Positions 36,267 to 45,109 of a stretch of DNA of 64,000 bases are shown one piece after another. Source of the DNA: Streptomyces sp. I05A-00742 (GTDB lineage: Bacteria > Actinomycetota > Actinomycetes > Streptomycetales > Streptomycetaceae); contig NZ_JABETO010000003.1 in NCBI RefSeq assembly GCF_013055795.1, forward strand, positions 191,372 to 255,371, read 5' to 3'. The notes under the pieces are model-generated. The model made no database searches, was not told the origin of the DNA, and saw only the letters and a program-made list of their open reading frames with translations. The position numbers and the translations under genes were made by a program. Position 1 is the first letter of the stretch. Each line of letters begins with the position of its first letter.

Positions 36267-37526
36267 ATGAGCGAGTGGCCCGAAGTGCGGAACAACGACC
36301 GCCGGTACCCGTACGGCAGCGGCAGCGGACATCCCCGGCCCCAGGGTGCCGGCGGTGTGCCGCGGGCGCAGCACGGCGGTCCTCCCCCGCAGTACGGGGC
36401 GCCCGCCGGCGGTGGTCACCGCGACGACGGCTACAACACGGGCCAGGTCTACGGGCGCGGCGGCGGCGCGGTCCCGCCCGGGGGCTCCGGAGGCCCCGGC
36501 GGCCCGCCGCCCGCGTCCGGGCGCGCGCCCCGCACCGGGCGGCCGAACTGGCGCAAACGGATAACGATCGGCCTGCTGGCCTTCCTCGCCGTCGTGCTGG
36601 TGGTCTCCGTGAGCACCTACTTCTGGGCCGACTCCAAGCTGCGCCGCGAGGTCGACCTCGGCAAGGTCGAGGACCGGCCGCCGTCCGGCGGGGGCACGAA
36701 CTACCTGATCGTCGGCTCCGACAGCCGTGAGGGCCTGACCGACGAGGACAAGAAGGACCTGCACACCGGGTCGGCCGACGGCAAGCGCACCGACTCGATG
36801 ATGATCCTGCACACCGGTGACAACGGCACCACCATGCTGAGCCTGCCGCGCGACTCGTACGTCACCATCCCCGCCTTCACCGGCCAGAAGTCCGGCAAGC
36901 GGATCCCCGCCTCCACCCACAAGCTCAACCGCGCGTACTCGGACGGCGGCCCCGAGCTGCTGGTGCGGACGGTCGAGTACAACACCGGTCTGCGCATCGA
37001 CCACTACGCGGAGATCGGCTTCGGCGGCTTCCGCAACCTGGTCGACTCGCTCGGCGGTGTCGACATGTGCCTGGACAAGGCGGTCAAGGACCGTGACTCG
37101 GGCGCCGACCTCAAGGCCGGCTGCCAGACGCTGGACGGCAAGCAGTCGCTCGCCTTCGTCCGCCAGCGCCACCAGGAGGCCGACCAGGACCTGGGCCGGA
37201 TGCGCAACCAGCAGAAGTTCCTGAACACCCTCGCCAAGCAGGCGGCCTCGCCGTCCACCGTGCTCAACCCGTTCACGCTCTACCCGGTGATCGGCTCCGG
37301 CCTCGACACGCTGATAGTCGACGACGACATGGAGCTGTGGGACCTGGCCTCCATGTTCTGGGCGATGAAGGACGTCACGGGCGGCGACGGCAAGCAGATG
37401 ACGGTACCGATAGGGAACGCGAACCTGCCGACGCGCGAGGACGGCTCGGCGGTGAAGTGGGACCCGGTGAAGTCCAAGCAGCTCTTCGCGGAGCTGAAGA
37501 AGGACGAGAAGGTGACGGTGTCGTAG
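36267..37526 (+). CDS. LCP family protein 5
   Basis: A 419-residue LCP protein with a Gly/Pro/Arg-rich disordered cytoplasmic N-terminus (about 1-95), TM at about 98-119 and the LCP domain: LIVGSDSREGLTDED, SLPRDSYVTIP and FVRQRHQEADQDLGRMRNQQ. No LytR_C domain. Of the five it has the most canonical catalytic motifs. The ATG at 36267 is preceded by only a weak CTTCTCCTC tract, so the ribosome-binding site is unclear. Its TAG stop lies inside the 20-bp tandem repeat that follows. Confidence 0.92.
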   Translation: MSEWPEVRNNDRRYPYGSGSGHPRPQGAGGVPRAQHGGPPPQYGAPAGGGHRDDGYNTGQVYGRGGGAVPPGGSGGPGGPPPASGRAPRTGRPNWRKRITIGLLAFLAVVLVVSVSTYFWADSKLRREVDLGKVEDRPPSGGGTNYLIVGSDSREGLTDEDKKDLHTGSADGKRTDSMMILHTGDNGTTMLSLPRDSYVTIPAFTGQKSGKRIPASTHKLNRAYSDGGPELLVRTVEYNTGLRIDHYAEIGFGGFRNLVDSLGGVDMCLDKAVKDRDSGADLKAGCQTLDGKQSLAFVRQRHQEADQDLGRMRNQQKFLNTLAKQAASPSTVLNPFTLYPVIGSGLDTLIVDDDMELWDLASMFWAMKDVTGGDGKQMTVPIGNANLPTREDGSAVKWDPVKSKQLFAELKKDEKVTVS

Positions 37527-37582
37527 CCCCCGCCCCGGGGCCGTAGCCCCCGCCCCGGGGCCGTAGCCCCCCCCGCCCCGGG
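37522..37582. repeat. 20-bp tandem repeat spanning the LCP 5 stop codon
   Basis: Two perfect copies of a unit CGTAGCCCCCGCCCCGGGGC (37522-37541, 37542-37561) and a third slightly longer copy. Each contains the TAG and a GCCCCGGGGC palindrome, so the stop and a small hairpin are triplicated. It may act as a terminator and is probably the result of slippage. Confidence 0.85.
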
Positions 37583-37593
37583 CCGGCGGCCGC

Positions 37594-38382
37594 TCAGGCG
37601 GCCTCCGGCTCGGCCCCCTGGATGACCGCGAAGATCCCGCCCTGCGGGTCGGAGACCACGGACATCCGGCCGGCCACCATGTCGAACGGCGGGACGAGCA
37701 CCGAGCCGCCCGCCCTGACCAGGGCGTCCACCGTGGTGTCCGTCCCGTCGACCGCGAAGTACGTCAGCCAGTGCGAGGGCGTCCCCTCCGGGAACCTGTC
37801 CAGCCCCTGCATTCCGCCGACCGGCCGGCCGTCCACCTTCAGCGCGAAGTATCCGGGCGCCTCGTCCATGGGCGTCGCCTCGATCCCCAGGGCCGCCGAG
37901 TAGAAGGTCCCGGCCCCCTCGGGATCGGCGGTGTTGAGCTCGTTCCAGATCACCGCGCCCGGTTCGTTGACCACCTCGCACCCGAAGAAGTCCCGGGCCT
38001 GCCACAGCCCGAACACGGCGTCCGCCGGGTCGGCCACGACCGCCATCCGCCCGAACGTGAGCACGTCCATGCCGGGCACGAGCACCCGGCCGCTCTTCTC
38101 GCCGATCGCCCCCGTCGCGGCGTCCACATCGTCCACCGCCACATACGTCGTCCACGCCGTGGTCGGCGGAGGCTGCCCCTCCGGCTCCATCGTCGGCCCG
38201 ATCCCGGCCACGGCCCTCCCGTCGAGCGTGCACACCGCGTACCCGCCCGTCTCGGGCGGCCCCGGCTCGCCCTGCCAGCCGAACAGATCCCCGTAGAAGT
38301 CGAGTGCCGCCCGCTGGTCGGGGGCCATGAGATCGACCCAGCAGGGAGTGCCGGGCGCATACGGTTCGCGTACCTCGGGCAT
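37594..38382 (-). CDS. VOC family (glyoxalase-fold) protein
   Basis: A 262-residue protein with two tandem VOC halves: PYAPGTPCWVDLMAPDQRAALDFYGDLFGW and later VIWNELNTADPEGAGTFYSAALG. Such two-module VOC proteins bind a metal and act in resistance, ring cleavage or unknown reactions, so no substrate is proposed. The ATG at 38380-38382 follows AGGAGG eight nucleotides upstream. It is convergent with LCP 5. Confidence 0.85.
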   Translation of the reverse strand: MPEVREPYAPGTPCWVDLMAPDQRAALDFYGDLFGWQGEPGPPETGGYAVCTLDGRAVAGIGPTMEPEGQPPPTTAWTTYVAVDDVDAATGAIGEKSGRVLVPGMDVLTFGRMAVVADPADAVFGLWQARDFFGCEVVNEPGAVIWNELNTADPEGAGTFYSAALGIEATPMDEAPGYFALKVDGRPVGGMQGLDRFPEGTPSHWLTYFAVDGTDTTVDALVRAGGSVLVPPFDMVAGRMSVVSDPQGGIFAVIQGAEPEAA

Positions 38383-38496
38383 GACATCGCCTCCTGGCGC
38401 ACTGAGGTCCCCCGAGGGCTCCAGTCCAGGGTGGGGGGTGGCGGGCGGGGGCGCCACCGGGGCGGGAGGGGCGGTCGTGGCCTGTTCCCCGAAACG

Positions 38497-38547
38497 ACGG
38501 GCGCCGCGCCTCACGTGCCCCTGCGGGGTGTGAGACGCGGCGCCCGT
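38497..38547 (-). terminator. Terminator downstream of acyl-CoA dehydrogenase
   Basis: Arms 38497-38514 and 38530-38547 pair in 17 of 18 positions: ACGGGCGCCGCG with CGCGGCGCCCGT, one mismatch, then CTCAC with GTGAG. The loop carries a further CCCC/GGGG pairing. It lies 14 bp after the acyl-CoA dehydrogenase stop. Confidence 0.8.
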
Positions 38548-38560
38548 CCGTCGGCCGGTG

Positions 38561-39718
38561 TTACGGCAGGTTCCTCGCCATGACGATGCGCTGGACCTGG
38601 TTCGTGCCCTCGTAGATTTGCGTGATCTTCGCGTCGCGCATCATGCGCTCCAGCGGGTAGTCGCGCGTGTAGCCGTAGCCGCCGAGGAGCTGGACGGCGT
38701 CCGTGGTGATGTCCATGGCGGCGTCGGAGGCGAAGCACTTGGCAGCGGCGCCGTAGAAGGTGAGGTCGGCGTCGAGGCGCTCGGACTTGGCGGCGGCGGT
38801 GTAGGTGAGCTGGCGGGCGGCCTCCAGCTTCATGGCCATGTCGGCGAGCATGAACTGGATGCCCTGGAAGTCGCCGATGGGCTTGCCGAACTGCTTGCGC
38901 TCCTTGACGTACTCCTTGGCGTAGTCGAGGGCGCCCTGCGCGATGCCGAGGGCCTGGGCCGCGATGGTGATGCGGGTGTGGTCCAGGGTCTTCATCGCCG
39001 TGGCGAAGCCCGTGCCCTCCTCGCCGATCATGCGGTCGGCGGGGATGCGGACGTTGTCGAGGTAGACCTCGCGCGTCGGGGAGCCCTTGATGCCGAGCTT
39101 CTTCTCGGGGGCGCCGAAGGAGACGCCCTCGTCGGACTTCTCGACGACGAAGGCGGAGATGCCCTTGGAGCGCTTCTCCGGGTCGGTCACGGCCATGACC
39201 GTGTAGTACTCGCTGACGCCGGCGTTGGTGATCCACCGCTTGACGCCGTTGAGGACGTAGAAGTCGCCGTCGCGGACGGCGCGCGTCTTCATACCGGCGG
39301 CGTCCGAGCCGGCGTCGGGCTCGCTGAGGCAGTACGAGAACATCGCGTCGCCCTTGGCGAGCGGGCTCAGGTACCGCTTCTTGAGCTCCTCCGAGCCGGA
39401 CAGCGCGACCGGCAGCGAGCCGAGCTTGTTGACCGCGGGGATGAGGGAGGAGGAGGCGCACACCCGGGCCACCTCCTCGATGACGATCACCGTCGCGAGC
39501 GCGTCGGCACCGGCGCCGCCGAACTCCTCCGGCACGTGCACCGCGTGCAGATCGGCCGAGACCAGCGCGTCGAGGGCTTCCTGCGGGAAGCGCCCCTCCT
39601 CGTCCACCTCCGCGGCGAACGGCGCGATCTTCGCCTCGGCAAGCGAGCGAACGACCTTGCGGAGCTCGTCGTGCTCCTCGGACGGCCGGTACAGGTCGAA
39701 GTCCTTGTTTCCCGCCAA
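38561..39718 (-). CDS. Acyl-CoA dehydrogenase
   Basis: A 385-residue FAD-dependent enzyme that introduces the alpha,beta double bond in acyl-CoA during fatty-acid or branched-chain amino-acid breakdown. Motifs: YCLSEPDAGSDAAGMKTRA (substrate/FAD region), KRWITNAGVSEYYTVMAVTD, and a C-terminal IYEGTNQVQRIVMARNL with the usual Glu base region (YEGTNQ). It starts with a TTG at 39716-39718 (AGNKDFDLYRPSEEHDEL) with GGGAG six nucleotides upstream. The likely chain-length or branched substrate cannot be read from sequence. Confidence 0.93.
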   Translation of the reverse strand: MAGNKDFDLYRPSEEHDELRKVVRSLAEAKIAPFAAEVDEEGRFPQEALDALVSADLHAVHVPEEFGGAGADALATVIVIEEVARVCASSSLIPAVNKLGSLPVALSGSEELKKRYLSPLAKGDAMFSYCLSEPDAGSDAAGMKTRAVRDGDFYVLNGVKRWITNAGVSEYYTVMAVTDPEKRSKGISAFVVEKSDEGVSFGAPEKKLGIKGSPTREVYLDNVRIPADRMIGEEGTGFATAMKTLDHTRITIAAQALGIAQGALDYAKEYVKERKQFGKPIGDFQGIQFMLADMAMKLEAARQLTYTAAAKSERLDADLTFYGAAAKCFASDAAMDITTDAVQLLGGYGYTRDYPLERMMRDAKITQIYEGTNQVQRIVMARNLP

Positions 39719-39735
39719 GGCGAACTCCCAAGAGC

Positions 39736-39765
39736 GTTAACTACCGTTTAGTAACCGCGATTCTA
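39736..39765 (-). promoter_or_regulatory. Acyl-CoA dehydrogenase promoter with operator-like dyad
   Basis: On the minus strand a -10 box TAGAAT (39760-39765) would place the transcription start near 39753. A dyad GTTAACTACCGTTTAGTAAC (39736-39755), with GTTA/TAAC ends, overlaps that start. No -35 consensus is seen. AT-rich dyads of this kind are typical TetR-family operators of fatty-acid catabolic genes. Confidence 0.5.
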
Positions 39766-39893
39766 GGGGCCTCGGCCCGGCCGGGTATACGTGAGCTTGC
39801 CGACAGCGGCGGATCTCCCGGAATCTTCCCGGGACGGCCCCGGACTATGCTCGGGCCACGCACTCAGCACGCCCGTACGTAACTGGAGCACGC

Positions 39894-41234
39894 ATGGCCC
39901 CCAAGATCACCGTGATCGGCACCGGCTATCTCGGCGCCACCCACGCAGCGGCCATGGCCGAGCTCGGGTTCGAGGTGCTGGGCCTGGACGTGCTCCCCGA
40001 GAAGATCGAGATGCTCGGCCGCGCCGAGGTCCCGATGTACGAGCCGGGGCTGGAGGAGCTGCTGCGCAAACACGTCGCGGGGCTGGAGGGTTCGAGCGGG
40101 CGGCTGCGCTTCACCACCTCCTGGGAGGAGGTCGCCGAGTTCGGCGACGTCCACTTCATCTGCGTGAACACCCCGCAGAAGCACGGCGAGTACGCGTGCG
40201 ACATGTCCTACGTCGACTCCGCCGTGGCCTCGCTCGCCCCCCTGCTGCGGCGCCCGGCGCTGGTCGTCGGCAAGTCGACCGTCCCCGTCGGCAGCGCGTC
40301 CCGGCTCGCCCGGAAGATCGCCGAACTCGCCCCCGCCGGTGCCGAGGTGGAGCTCGCCTGGAACCCGGAGTTCCTGCGCGAGGGCTTCGCCGTCCAGGAC
40401 ACCCTCCACCCGGACCGCATCGTCGTCGGCGTCGAGGGCGAGCGCGCGGAGAAGGTGCTCCGCGAGGTGTACGCGACGCCGGTCGGCGAGGGTTCGCCGT
40501 TCGTCGTCACCGACTTCCCGACCGCCGAGCTGGTGAAGACCGCCGCCAACTCCTTCCTGGCGACGAAGATCTCCTTCATCAACGCCATGGCGGAGGTCTG
40601 CGAGGCGGCCGACGGCGACGTGGTCAAGCTGGCCGAGGCCATAGGGCACGACGAGCGGATCGGGAAGAAGTTCCTGCGGGCCGGCATCGGCTTCGGCGGC
40701 GGCTGCCTCCCCAAGGACATCCGCGCCTTCATGTCCCGCGCCGGTGAACTCGGCGTCGATCAGGCGCTGACCTTCCTCCGTGAGGTCGACTCCATCAACA
40801 TGCGCCGGCGCGGGCACATGGTCGAGCTCGCCCGTGAGACGGTCGGGGGGAGCTTCCTGGGGCAGCGGGTGGCCGTGCTCGGTGCGACGTTCAAGCCGGA
40901 CTCCGACGATGTCCGGGACTCGCCCGCGCTCAATGTGGCGGGGCAGATCCATTTGCAGGGCGGTCAGGTCACTGTCTACGACCCCAAGGGGATGGAGAAC
41001 GCCCGGCGCCTCTTTCCCACGCTGGCGTATGCGTCCAGTGCGGTGGAGGCGTGCCGGGGGGCGCATGTGGTGCTGCATCTGACCGAGTGGGCGGAGTTCC
41101 GGGAGCTGGATCCTGCGGTGCTCGGTGCTGTGGTGGGGCATCGGCGGGTGCTCGATGGTCGTAACGCGCTGTCCGCCGAGGTGTGGCGGTCGGCGGGGTG
41201 GGAGTTCCGGGCGATGGGGCGGCCGCGGGCTTAG
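39894..41234 (+). CDS. UDP-glucose/GDP-mannose dehydrogenase family protein
   Basis: A 446-residue NAD-dependent nucleotide-sugar dehydrogenase, most likely UDP-glucose 6-dehydrogenase, that makes UDP-glucuronate for polysaccharides. N-terminal Rossmann fold KITVIGTGYLGATHAAAM; central LVKTAANSFLATKISFINAMAEVC with the helper Lys/Asn; active-site Cys in GIGFGGGCLPKDIRAF; C-terminal NAD-sugar domain VAVLGATFKPDSDDVRDSPAL. ATG at 39894 preceded by TGGAGCACGC. GDP-mannose as substrate cannot be excluded. Confidence 0.93.
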   Translation: MAPKITVIGTGYLGATHAAAMAELGFEVLGLDVLPEKIEMLGRAEVPMYEPGLEELLRKHVAGLEGSSGRLRFTTSWEEVAEFGDVHFICVNTPQKHGEYACDMSYVDSAVASLAPLLRRPALVVGKSTVPVGSASRLARKIAELAPAGAEVELAWNPEFLREGFAVQDTLHPDRIVVGVEGERAEKVLREVYATPVGEGSPFVVTDFPTAELVKTAANSFLATKISFINAMAEVCEAADGDVVKLAEAIGHDERIGKKFLRAGIGFGGGCLPKDIRAFMSRAGELGVDQALTFLREVDSINMRRRGHMVELARETVGGSFLGQRVAVLGATFKPDSDDVRDSPALNVAGQIHLQGGQVTVYDPKGMENARRLFPTLAYASSAVEACRGAHVVLHLTEWAEFRELDPAVLGAVVGHRRVLDGRNALSAEVWRSAGWEFRAMGRPRA

Positions 41235-41427
41235 ACCCGGAGGGGGTTTGCCCCGGTCCCTCCCCCAGAGGGGGCACCCCCATTTCACCGTTTCTTGCGG
41301 GGCGGGCCCCGCACCCCCGGGCGCGACAACCAGCCCGTCCGGCGATTGAGGATCTCGCGGCGAAGCCGCGATGCCGGGGTCCGGGGCAGAGCCCCGGGAA
41401 ACGGTGAAAGGGAGGGATCGGGGCCCC
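41235..41427. repeat. Intergenic repeat element, copy B (complete inverted repeat)
   Basis: Fills the whole 193-bp gap between two convergent genes. The left arm (about 41251-41310) and right arm (about 41385-41427) are inverted copies: right-arm GGGAAACGGTGAAAGGGAGG against left-arm TTTCACCGTTTCTTGCGGGG. The middle carries the core CAGCCCGTCCGGCGATTGAG (41331-41350) also found in copy D. An 18-bp block of CCCAGAGGGGGCACCCC interrupts the left arm. Confidence 0.85.
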
Positions 41428-42615
41428 TCAACCGTCCAGCTGCCCGATCGTCGCCACCGAAGGCCCCCGCTTGGCCGCGACATCCCGCGCCACCGCCTCC
41501 GCGTCCCCCAGCACCCGCACCGCGTTCTTCCACGTCAGCTTCGCGAGGTCCGCATCCGACCACCCACGGCGCAGCAGCTCCGCGATCAGATGCGGGTAGC
41601 CGGAGACATCGGCCAGGTCGGACGGCGTGAAGGCCGTCCCGTCGTAGTCGCCGCCGATGCCGATGTGATCGACGCCGGCGACCTCGCGCATGTGGTCGAG
41701 GTGGTCGGCGACGGTGGCGGAGGTGGCGAGGGGGCGGGGGTGGCCGGCTTCGTAGGACTGGTGGACGGCCATGGCGTCGGGGGTGGTGTCGAGGGGGTGG
41801 AAGCCGTGGGCGCGCATGTTGTCGTCGGCGGCGCGGGTCCAGGCCACGGCCTCGGGGAGGACGAACTTGGGGACGAAGGTCACCATGGCGACGCCGCCGT
41901 TGGCGGCGAGCGAGGCGAGGACGTCGTCGGGGACGTTGCGCGGGTGGTCGCAGACGGCGCGGGCCGAGGAGTGCGAGAAGATCACGGGCGCCTCGCTGAC
42001 GCGCAGGGCGTCCCGCATGGTGTCGGCGGAGACGTGCGAGAGGTCGACGAGCATGCCGAGGCGGTTCATCTCACGGACGACCTCCTCGCCGAAGCGGGTG
42101 AGGCCGCCGGCCCGCGGCTCGTCCGTCGCGGAGTCCGCCCACGGGATGTTGTCGTTGTGGGTGAGGGTCATATAGCGGACGCCCAGCGCGTGGAACGCGC
42201 GCAGCGTGGCGAGCGAGCAGTTGATGCTGTGGCCGCCCTCGGCGCCCATCAGGGAGGCGATGCGTCCCTCGGAGCGGGCGGCCTCCATGTCGTCGGCGGT
42301 GCGGGCGAGCCGCAGGTCCGCCGGGTGGCGGTCGATGAGCTGGTGGACGATGTCGATCTGTTCGAGGGTGGCGCTCACCGCGTCGTCGCCGGCCATGTCG
42401 CTGCGCACGTACACGGACCAGAACTGGGCCCCCACGCCGCCCGCGCGCAGCCGCGGCAGGTCGGTGTGCAGGCCGGCGGCGCTCTGGTCGGTGGCGATGT
42501 CGCGGCGGTCCAGGTCGTAGGAGACCTGCTCGCGCAGGGCCCAGGGGAGGTCGTTGTGCCCGTCGACGACGGGGTGGGCGGCCAGTAGTTCGCGGGCGCG
42601 GTCGAGCGGTTCCAT
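41428..42615 (-). CDS. Dipeptidase, peptidase family M19 (renal dipeptidase type)
   Basis: A 395-residue zinc dipeptidase. Metal ligands are visible: HxD in [10 protein letters not shown], Glu in MGAEGGHSI, His in [10 protein letters not shown] and His in [15 protein letters not shown]. It lacks an obvious signal peptide and is therefore probably cytosolic or exported by another route. It follows purE in the same direction with an 8-bp gap. Bacterial M19 enzymes cleave dipeptides with broad range, including D-amino-acid types. ATG at 42613-42615. Confidence 0.92.
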   Translation of the reverse strand: MEPLDRARELLAAHPVVDGHNDLPWALREQVSYDLDRRDIATDQSAAGLHTDLPRLRAGGVGAQFWSVYVRSDMAGDDAVSATLEQIDIVHQLIDRHPADLRLARTADDMEAARSEGRIASLMGAEGGHSINCSLATLRAFHALGVRYMTLTHNDNIPWADSATDEPRAGGLTRFGEEVVREMNRLGMLVDLSHVSADTMRDALRVSEAPVIFSHSSARAVCDHPRNVPDDVLASLAANGGVAMVTFVPKFVLPEAVAWTRAADDNMRAHGFHPLDTTPDAMAVHQSYEAGHPRPLATSATVADHLDHMREVAGVDHIGIGGDYDGTAFTPSDLADVSGYPHLIAELLRRGWSDADLAKLTWKNAVRVLGDAEAVARDVAAKRGPSVATIGQLDG

Positions 42616-42623
42616 CGCGTTCC

Positions 42624-43160
42624 CTACTTCCCGAATCCGAAGCCGGTGGTGCCCTGGACCTTGGCGCGCAGGCGGCGTCCCTTGTCCGTCGCCTGCTCGT
42701 TGAGCTCTTCCTGGAACTGCCGCATCCGGGACCGCAGTTCGCCGTCGTGGGCGGCCAGCATACGGACGGCGAGCAGCCCGGCGTTGCGGGCGCCGCCGAC
42801 GGAGACGGTGGCGACGGGCACTCCGGCCGGCATCTGCACGATGGACAGCAGGGAGTCCATGCCGTCCAGGTACTTCAGCGGCACGGGCACGCCGATCACC
42901 GGCAGGGTGGTGACGGACGCCAGCATGCCGGGCAGGTGGGCGGCGCCGCCGGCACCCGCGATGATCGCCTTGAGGCCGCGGTCGGCCGCCCGCTCCCCGT
43001 AGGCGACCATCTCGCGGGGCATGCGGTGCGCGGAGACGACGTCGACCTCGTGGGGGACCTCGAACTCGGCGAGCGCCTGGGCGGCGGCCTCCATGACGGG
43101 CCAGTCGGAGTCGGAGCCCATGACGATGCCGACGACGGGGGCGCCGGGGGAACTGCTCAT
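42624..43160 (-). CDS. purE: N5-carboxyaminoimidazole ribonucleotide mutase
   Basis: Class I PurE, which rearranges N5-CAIR to CAIR in purine biosynthesis. The 178-residue protein shows [31 protein letters not shown] with the catalytic-site His, and [29 protein letters not shown]. The ATG overlaps the purK stop (ATGA, 43157-43160), so the pair is translationally coupled. The C-terminal Phe/Gly-rich tail is short and of unknown role. Confidence 0.97.
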   Translation of the reverse strand: MSSSPGAPVVGIVMGSDSDWPVMEAAAQALAEFEVPHEVDVVSAHRMPREMVAYGERAADRGLKAIIAGAGGAAHLPGMLASVTTLPVIGVPVPLKYLDGMDSLLSIVQMPAGVPVATVSVGGARNAGLLAVRMLAAHDGELRSRMRQFQEELNEQATDKGRRLRAKVQGTTGFGFGK

Positions 43161-44296
43161 TCCGTGATCGTTCCTCGCAGGTATCCGGCGGCGTGGGCGG
43201 CGCGCTCGCGCACGTCCGCCAGGTCGTCGCCGTAGGTGTTGACGTGTCCGACCTTGCGACCGGGCTTGACGTCCTTGCCGTACATATGGATCTTCAGGCC
43301 CGGGTCGCGTGCCATGCAATGGAGGTACGCGGAATACATGTCCGGATAGTCGCCGCCGAGAACATTGGCCATGACGGTCCACGGGGCGCGCGGGCGCGGA
43401 TCGCCGAGGGGCAGGTCCAGTACGGCCCGGACGTGGTTGGCGAACTGCGAGGTGACCGCGCCGTCCTGGGTCCAGTGGCCGGAGTTGTGCGGGCGCATCG
43501 CCAGCTCGTTGACGAGGACCCGGCCGTCCGGGGTCTCGAACAGCTCGACGGCGAGGTGGCCGACGACACCGAGCTCCTGGGCGATCCGCAGGGCGAGCCG
43601 CTGCGCGTGGGCGGACAGCTCGGGCGACAGACCGGGCGCGGGGGCGATGACCGTGTCGCAGACGCCGTCGACCTGGATCGACTCGACGACCGGGTACGAG
43701 ACGGCCTGGCCGTGCGGGGAGCGGACGACGTTGGCGGCGAGCTCGCGGACGAAGTCGACCTTCTCCTCGGCGAGGACGGGCACCCCGGCGCGGAAGGGCT
43801 CCTCCGCCCCGCGGGCGTCACGGACGACCCACACGCCCTTGCCGTCGTAGCCGCCGCGCACTGTTTTGAGGACGACCGGAAAGCCGTCGCCCTCCGCCGC
43901 GAAGCGTTCGACGTCCGCCGGGTCCTTCACGATGCGGTGGCGCGGGCACGGGACGCCGATCTCCGTGAGCTTCGCCCGCATCACCCCCTTGTCCTGGGCG
44001 TGCACCAACGCGTCGGGCCCCGGGCGGACGGGAATTCCGTCGGCCTCCAGGGCCCGTAGGTGCTCGGTCGGAACGTGCTCGTGATCGAAGGTGATCACAT
44101 CGCAGCCTTGTGCGAAAGCACGAAGGGTGTCGAGGTCGCGGTAATCCCCCACGACCACCTCACCCGCGACCTGGGCCGCGGAATCCTGCGGAGTGTCACT
44201 GAGCAGCTTGAATCTGATGCCGAGGGGGATGCCCGCCTCGTGGGTCATACGGGCGAGCTGGCCGCCGCCGACCATGCCGACTACCGGGAACGTCAC
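43157..44296 (-). CDS. purK: 5-(carboxyamino)imidazole ribonucleotide synthase
   Basis: ATP-grasp enzyme that makes N5-CAIR from AIR, bicarbonate and ATP, the substrate of PurE. Motifs: [21 protein letters not shown] at the N-terminus, [18 protein letters not shown] (ATP-grasp loop), [13 protein letters not shown] (metal/ATP site). I chose the GTG at 44294-44296 ([14 protein letters not shown]) as typical; an in-frame ATG at 44350 gives 18 extra residues. The gene is divergent from gtrA, with 230 bp between them. Confidence 0.96.
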   Translation of the reverse strand: MTFPVVGMVGGGQLARMTHEAGIPLGIRFKLLSDTPQDSAAQVAGEVVVGDYRDLDTLRAFAQGCDVITFDHEHVPTEHLRALEADGIPVRPGPDALVHAQDKGVMRAKLTEIGVPCPRHRIVKDPADVERFAAEGDGFPVVLKTVRGGYDGKGVWVVRDARGAEEPFRAGVPVLAEEKVDFVRELAANVVRSPHGQAVSYPVVESIQVDGVCDTVIAPAPGLSPELSAHAQRLALRIAQELGVVGHLAVELFETPDGRVLVNELAMRPHNSGHWTQDGAVTSQFANHVRAVLDLPLGDPRPRAPWTVMANVLGGDYPDMYSAYLHCMARDPGLKIHMYGKDVKPGRKVGHVNTYGDDLADVRERAAHAAGYLRGTITE

Positions 44297-44445
44297 GCCC
44301 CCAGGGTATCCGTACGCACGACCGGCGCCGGCCGGGCCTTGGACGATCATCCAAGATCTCCCGTCACCGGGCCTTGACGGCCGGGGCGGCGGGCGTTCGT
44401 CCGGTATTCACCCCGTCCCCCGGCCGCACCCGGGTGACGCTCGCT

Positions 44446-44492
44446 AGCATGGAGGAATTGCCCCACGCCAGCATGGGGGAATTCCCCACGCC
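44446..44492. repeat. 24-bp tandem direct repeat in the purK-gtrA intergenic region
   Basis: AGCATGGAGGAATTGCCCCA followed by CGCC (44446-44469), then a 23-nt near copy AGCATGGGGGAATTCCCCAC plus GCC. The second copy contains the palindrome TGGGGGAATTCCCCA (44475-44489). Read through, the repeat encodes MEELPHASMGEFPTP and a TGA (44449-44496), but no ribosome-binding site supports translation. It could be a paired operator for the divergent promoters. Confidence 0.7.
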
Positions 44493-44527
44493 CTGACCGC
44501 CCATCCCTTACGGAGCCTGACGAACTC

Positions 44528-45043
44528 ATGAGTCAACGGCGCGCAGTGCGTTCCCGGCTGGAGCGGCTCGTCCACGAAGTCGCCAAATTCGGTGCCATCG
44601 GCGCCATCGGCTTCGTGGTCAATGCCATCGTCTTCAACATCTGCACCCACTCGGGACTCGCCGTGGTCCGCTCCGGCGTGATCGCCACGTGCGTCGCGAT
44701 CGCCGCCAACTACGTCGGCAACCGGTACTGGACGTACCGGGACTGCGACAAGAGCCGCCGCAGCCGGGAGCTGTCGCTGTTCCTGCTGTTCAGCGGGGTG
44801 GGCCTGGTGATCGAGAACGGGATCCTGGCCCTGTCGCACTACGGGTTCGGCTTCACGTCCACGCTGGCGGACAACGTCGCCAAGAACGTGATCGGGCTCG
44901 GCATCGGTACGGTGTTCCGGTTCTGGTCGTACCGCACATGGGTGTTCCGGCAGCTGCCCGTGACCCGTGCGGCCGTCGAGACAGCTGAATCGTTTCTGGC
45001 GGATGTGCCGCCGCAGCGGGCCCGGGCGTCCTCGCGGTCGTAG
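44528..45043 (+). CDS. GtrA family membrane protein
   Basis: A 171-residue protein with four transmembrane helices (about 20-40, 48-65, 85-105 and 115-135). GtrA-type proteins are proposed to move lipid-linked sugars across the membrane or to help cell-surface glycosylation. HEVAKFGAIGAIGFVVNAIVFNIC at the start and RYWTYRDCDKSRRSRELSLFLLFSG fit the family. It is next to purK but functionally more akin to the glycan genes in the window. ATG at 44528; only a weak ribosome-binding site (GAGCC) is visible. Confidence 0.88.
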   Translation: MSQRRAVRSRLERLVHEVAKFGAIGAIGFVVNAIVFNICTHSGLAVVRSGVIATCVAIAANYVGNRYWTYRDCDKSRRSRELSLFLLFSGVGLVIENGILALSHYGFGFTSTLADNVAKNVIGLGIGTVFRFWSYRTWVFRQLPVTRAAVETAESFLADVPPQRARASSRS

Positions 45044-45109
45044 GCCCTCGGGGCGCTCCCAGTCCTGTCTCGGTTCTACTCGGTCCCGCCCAGAACTGAT
45101 CAGTCCTGA

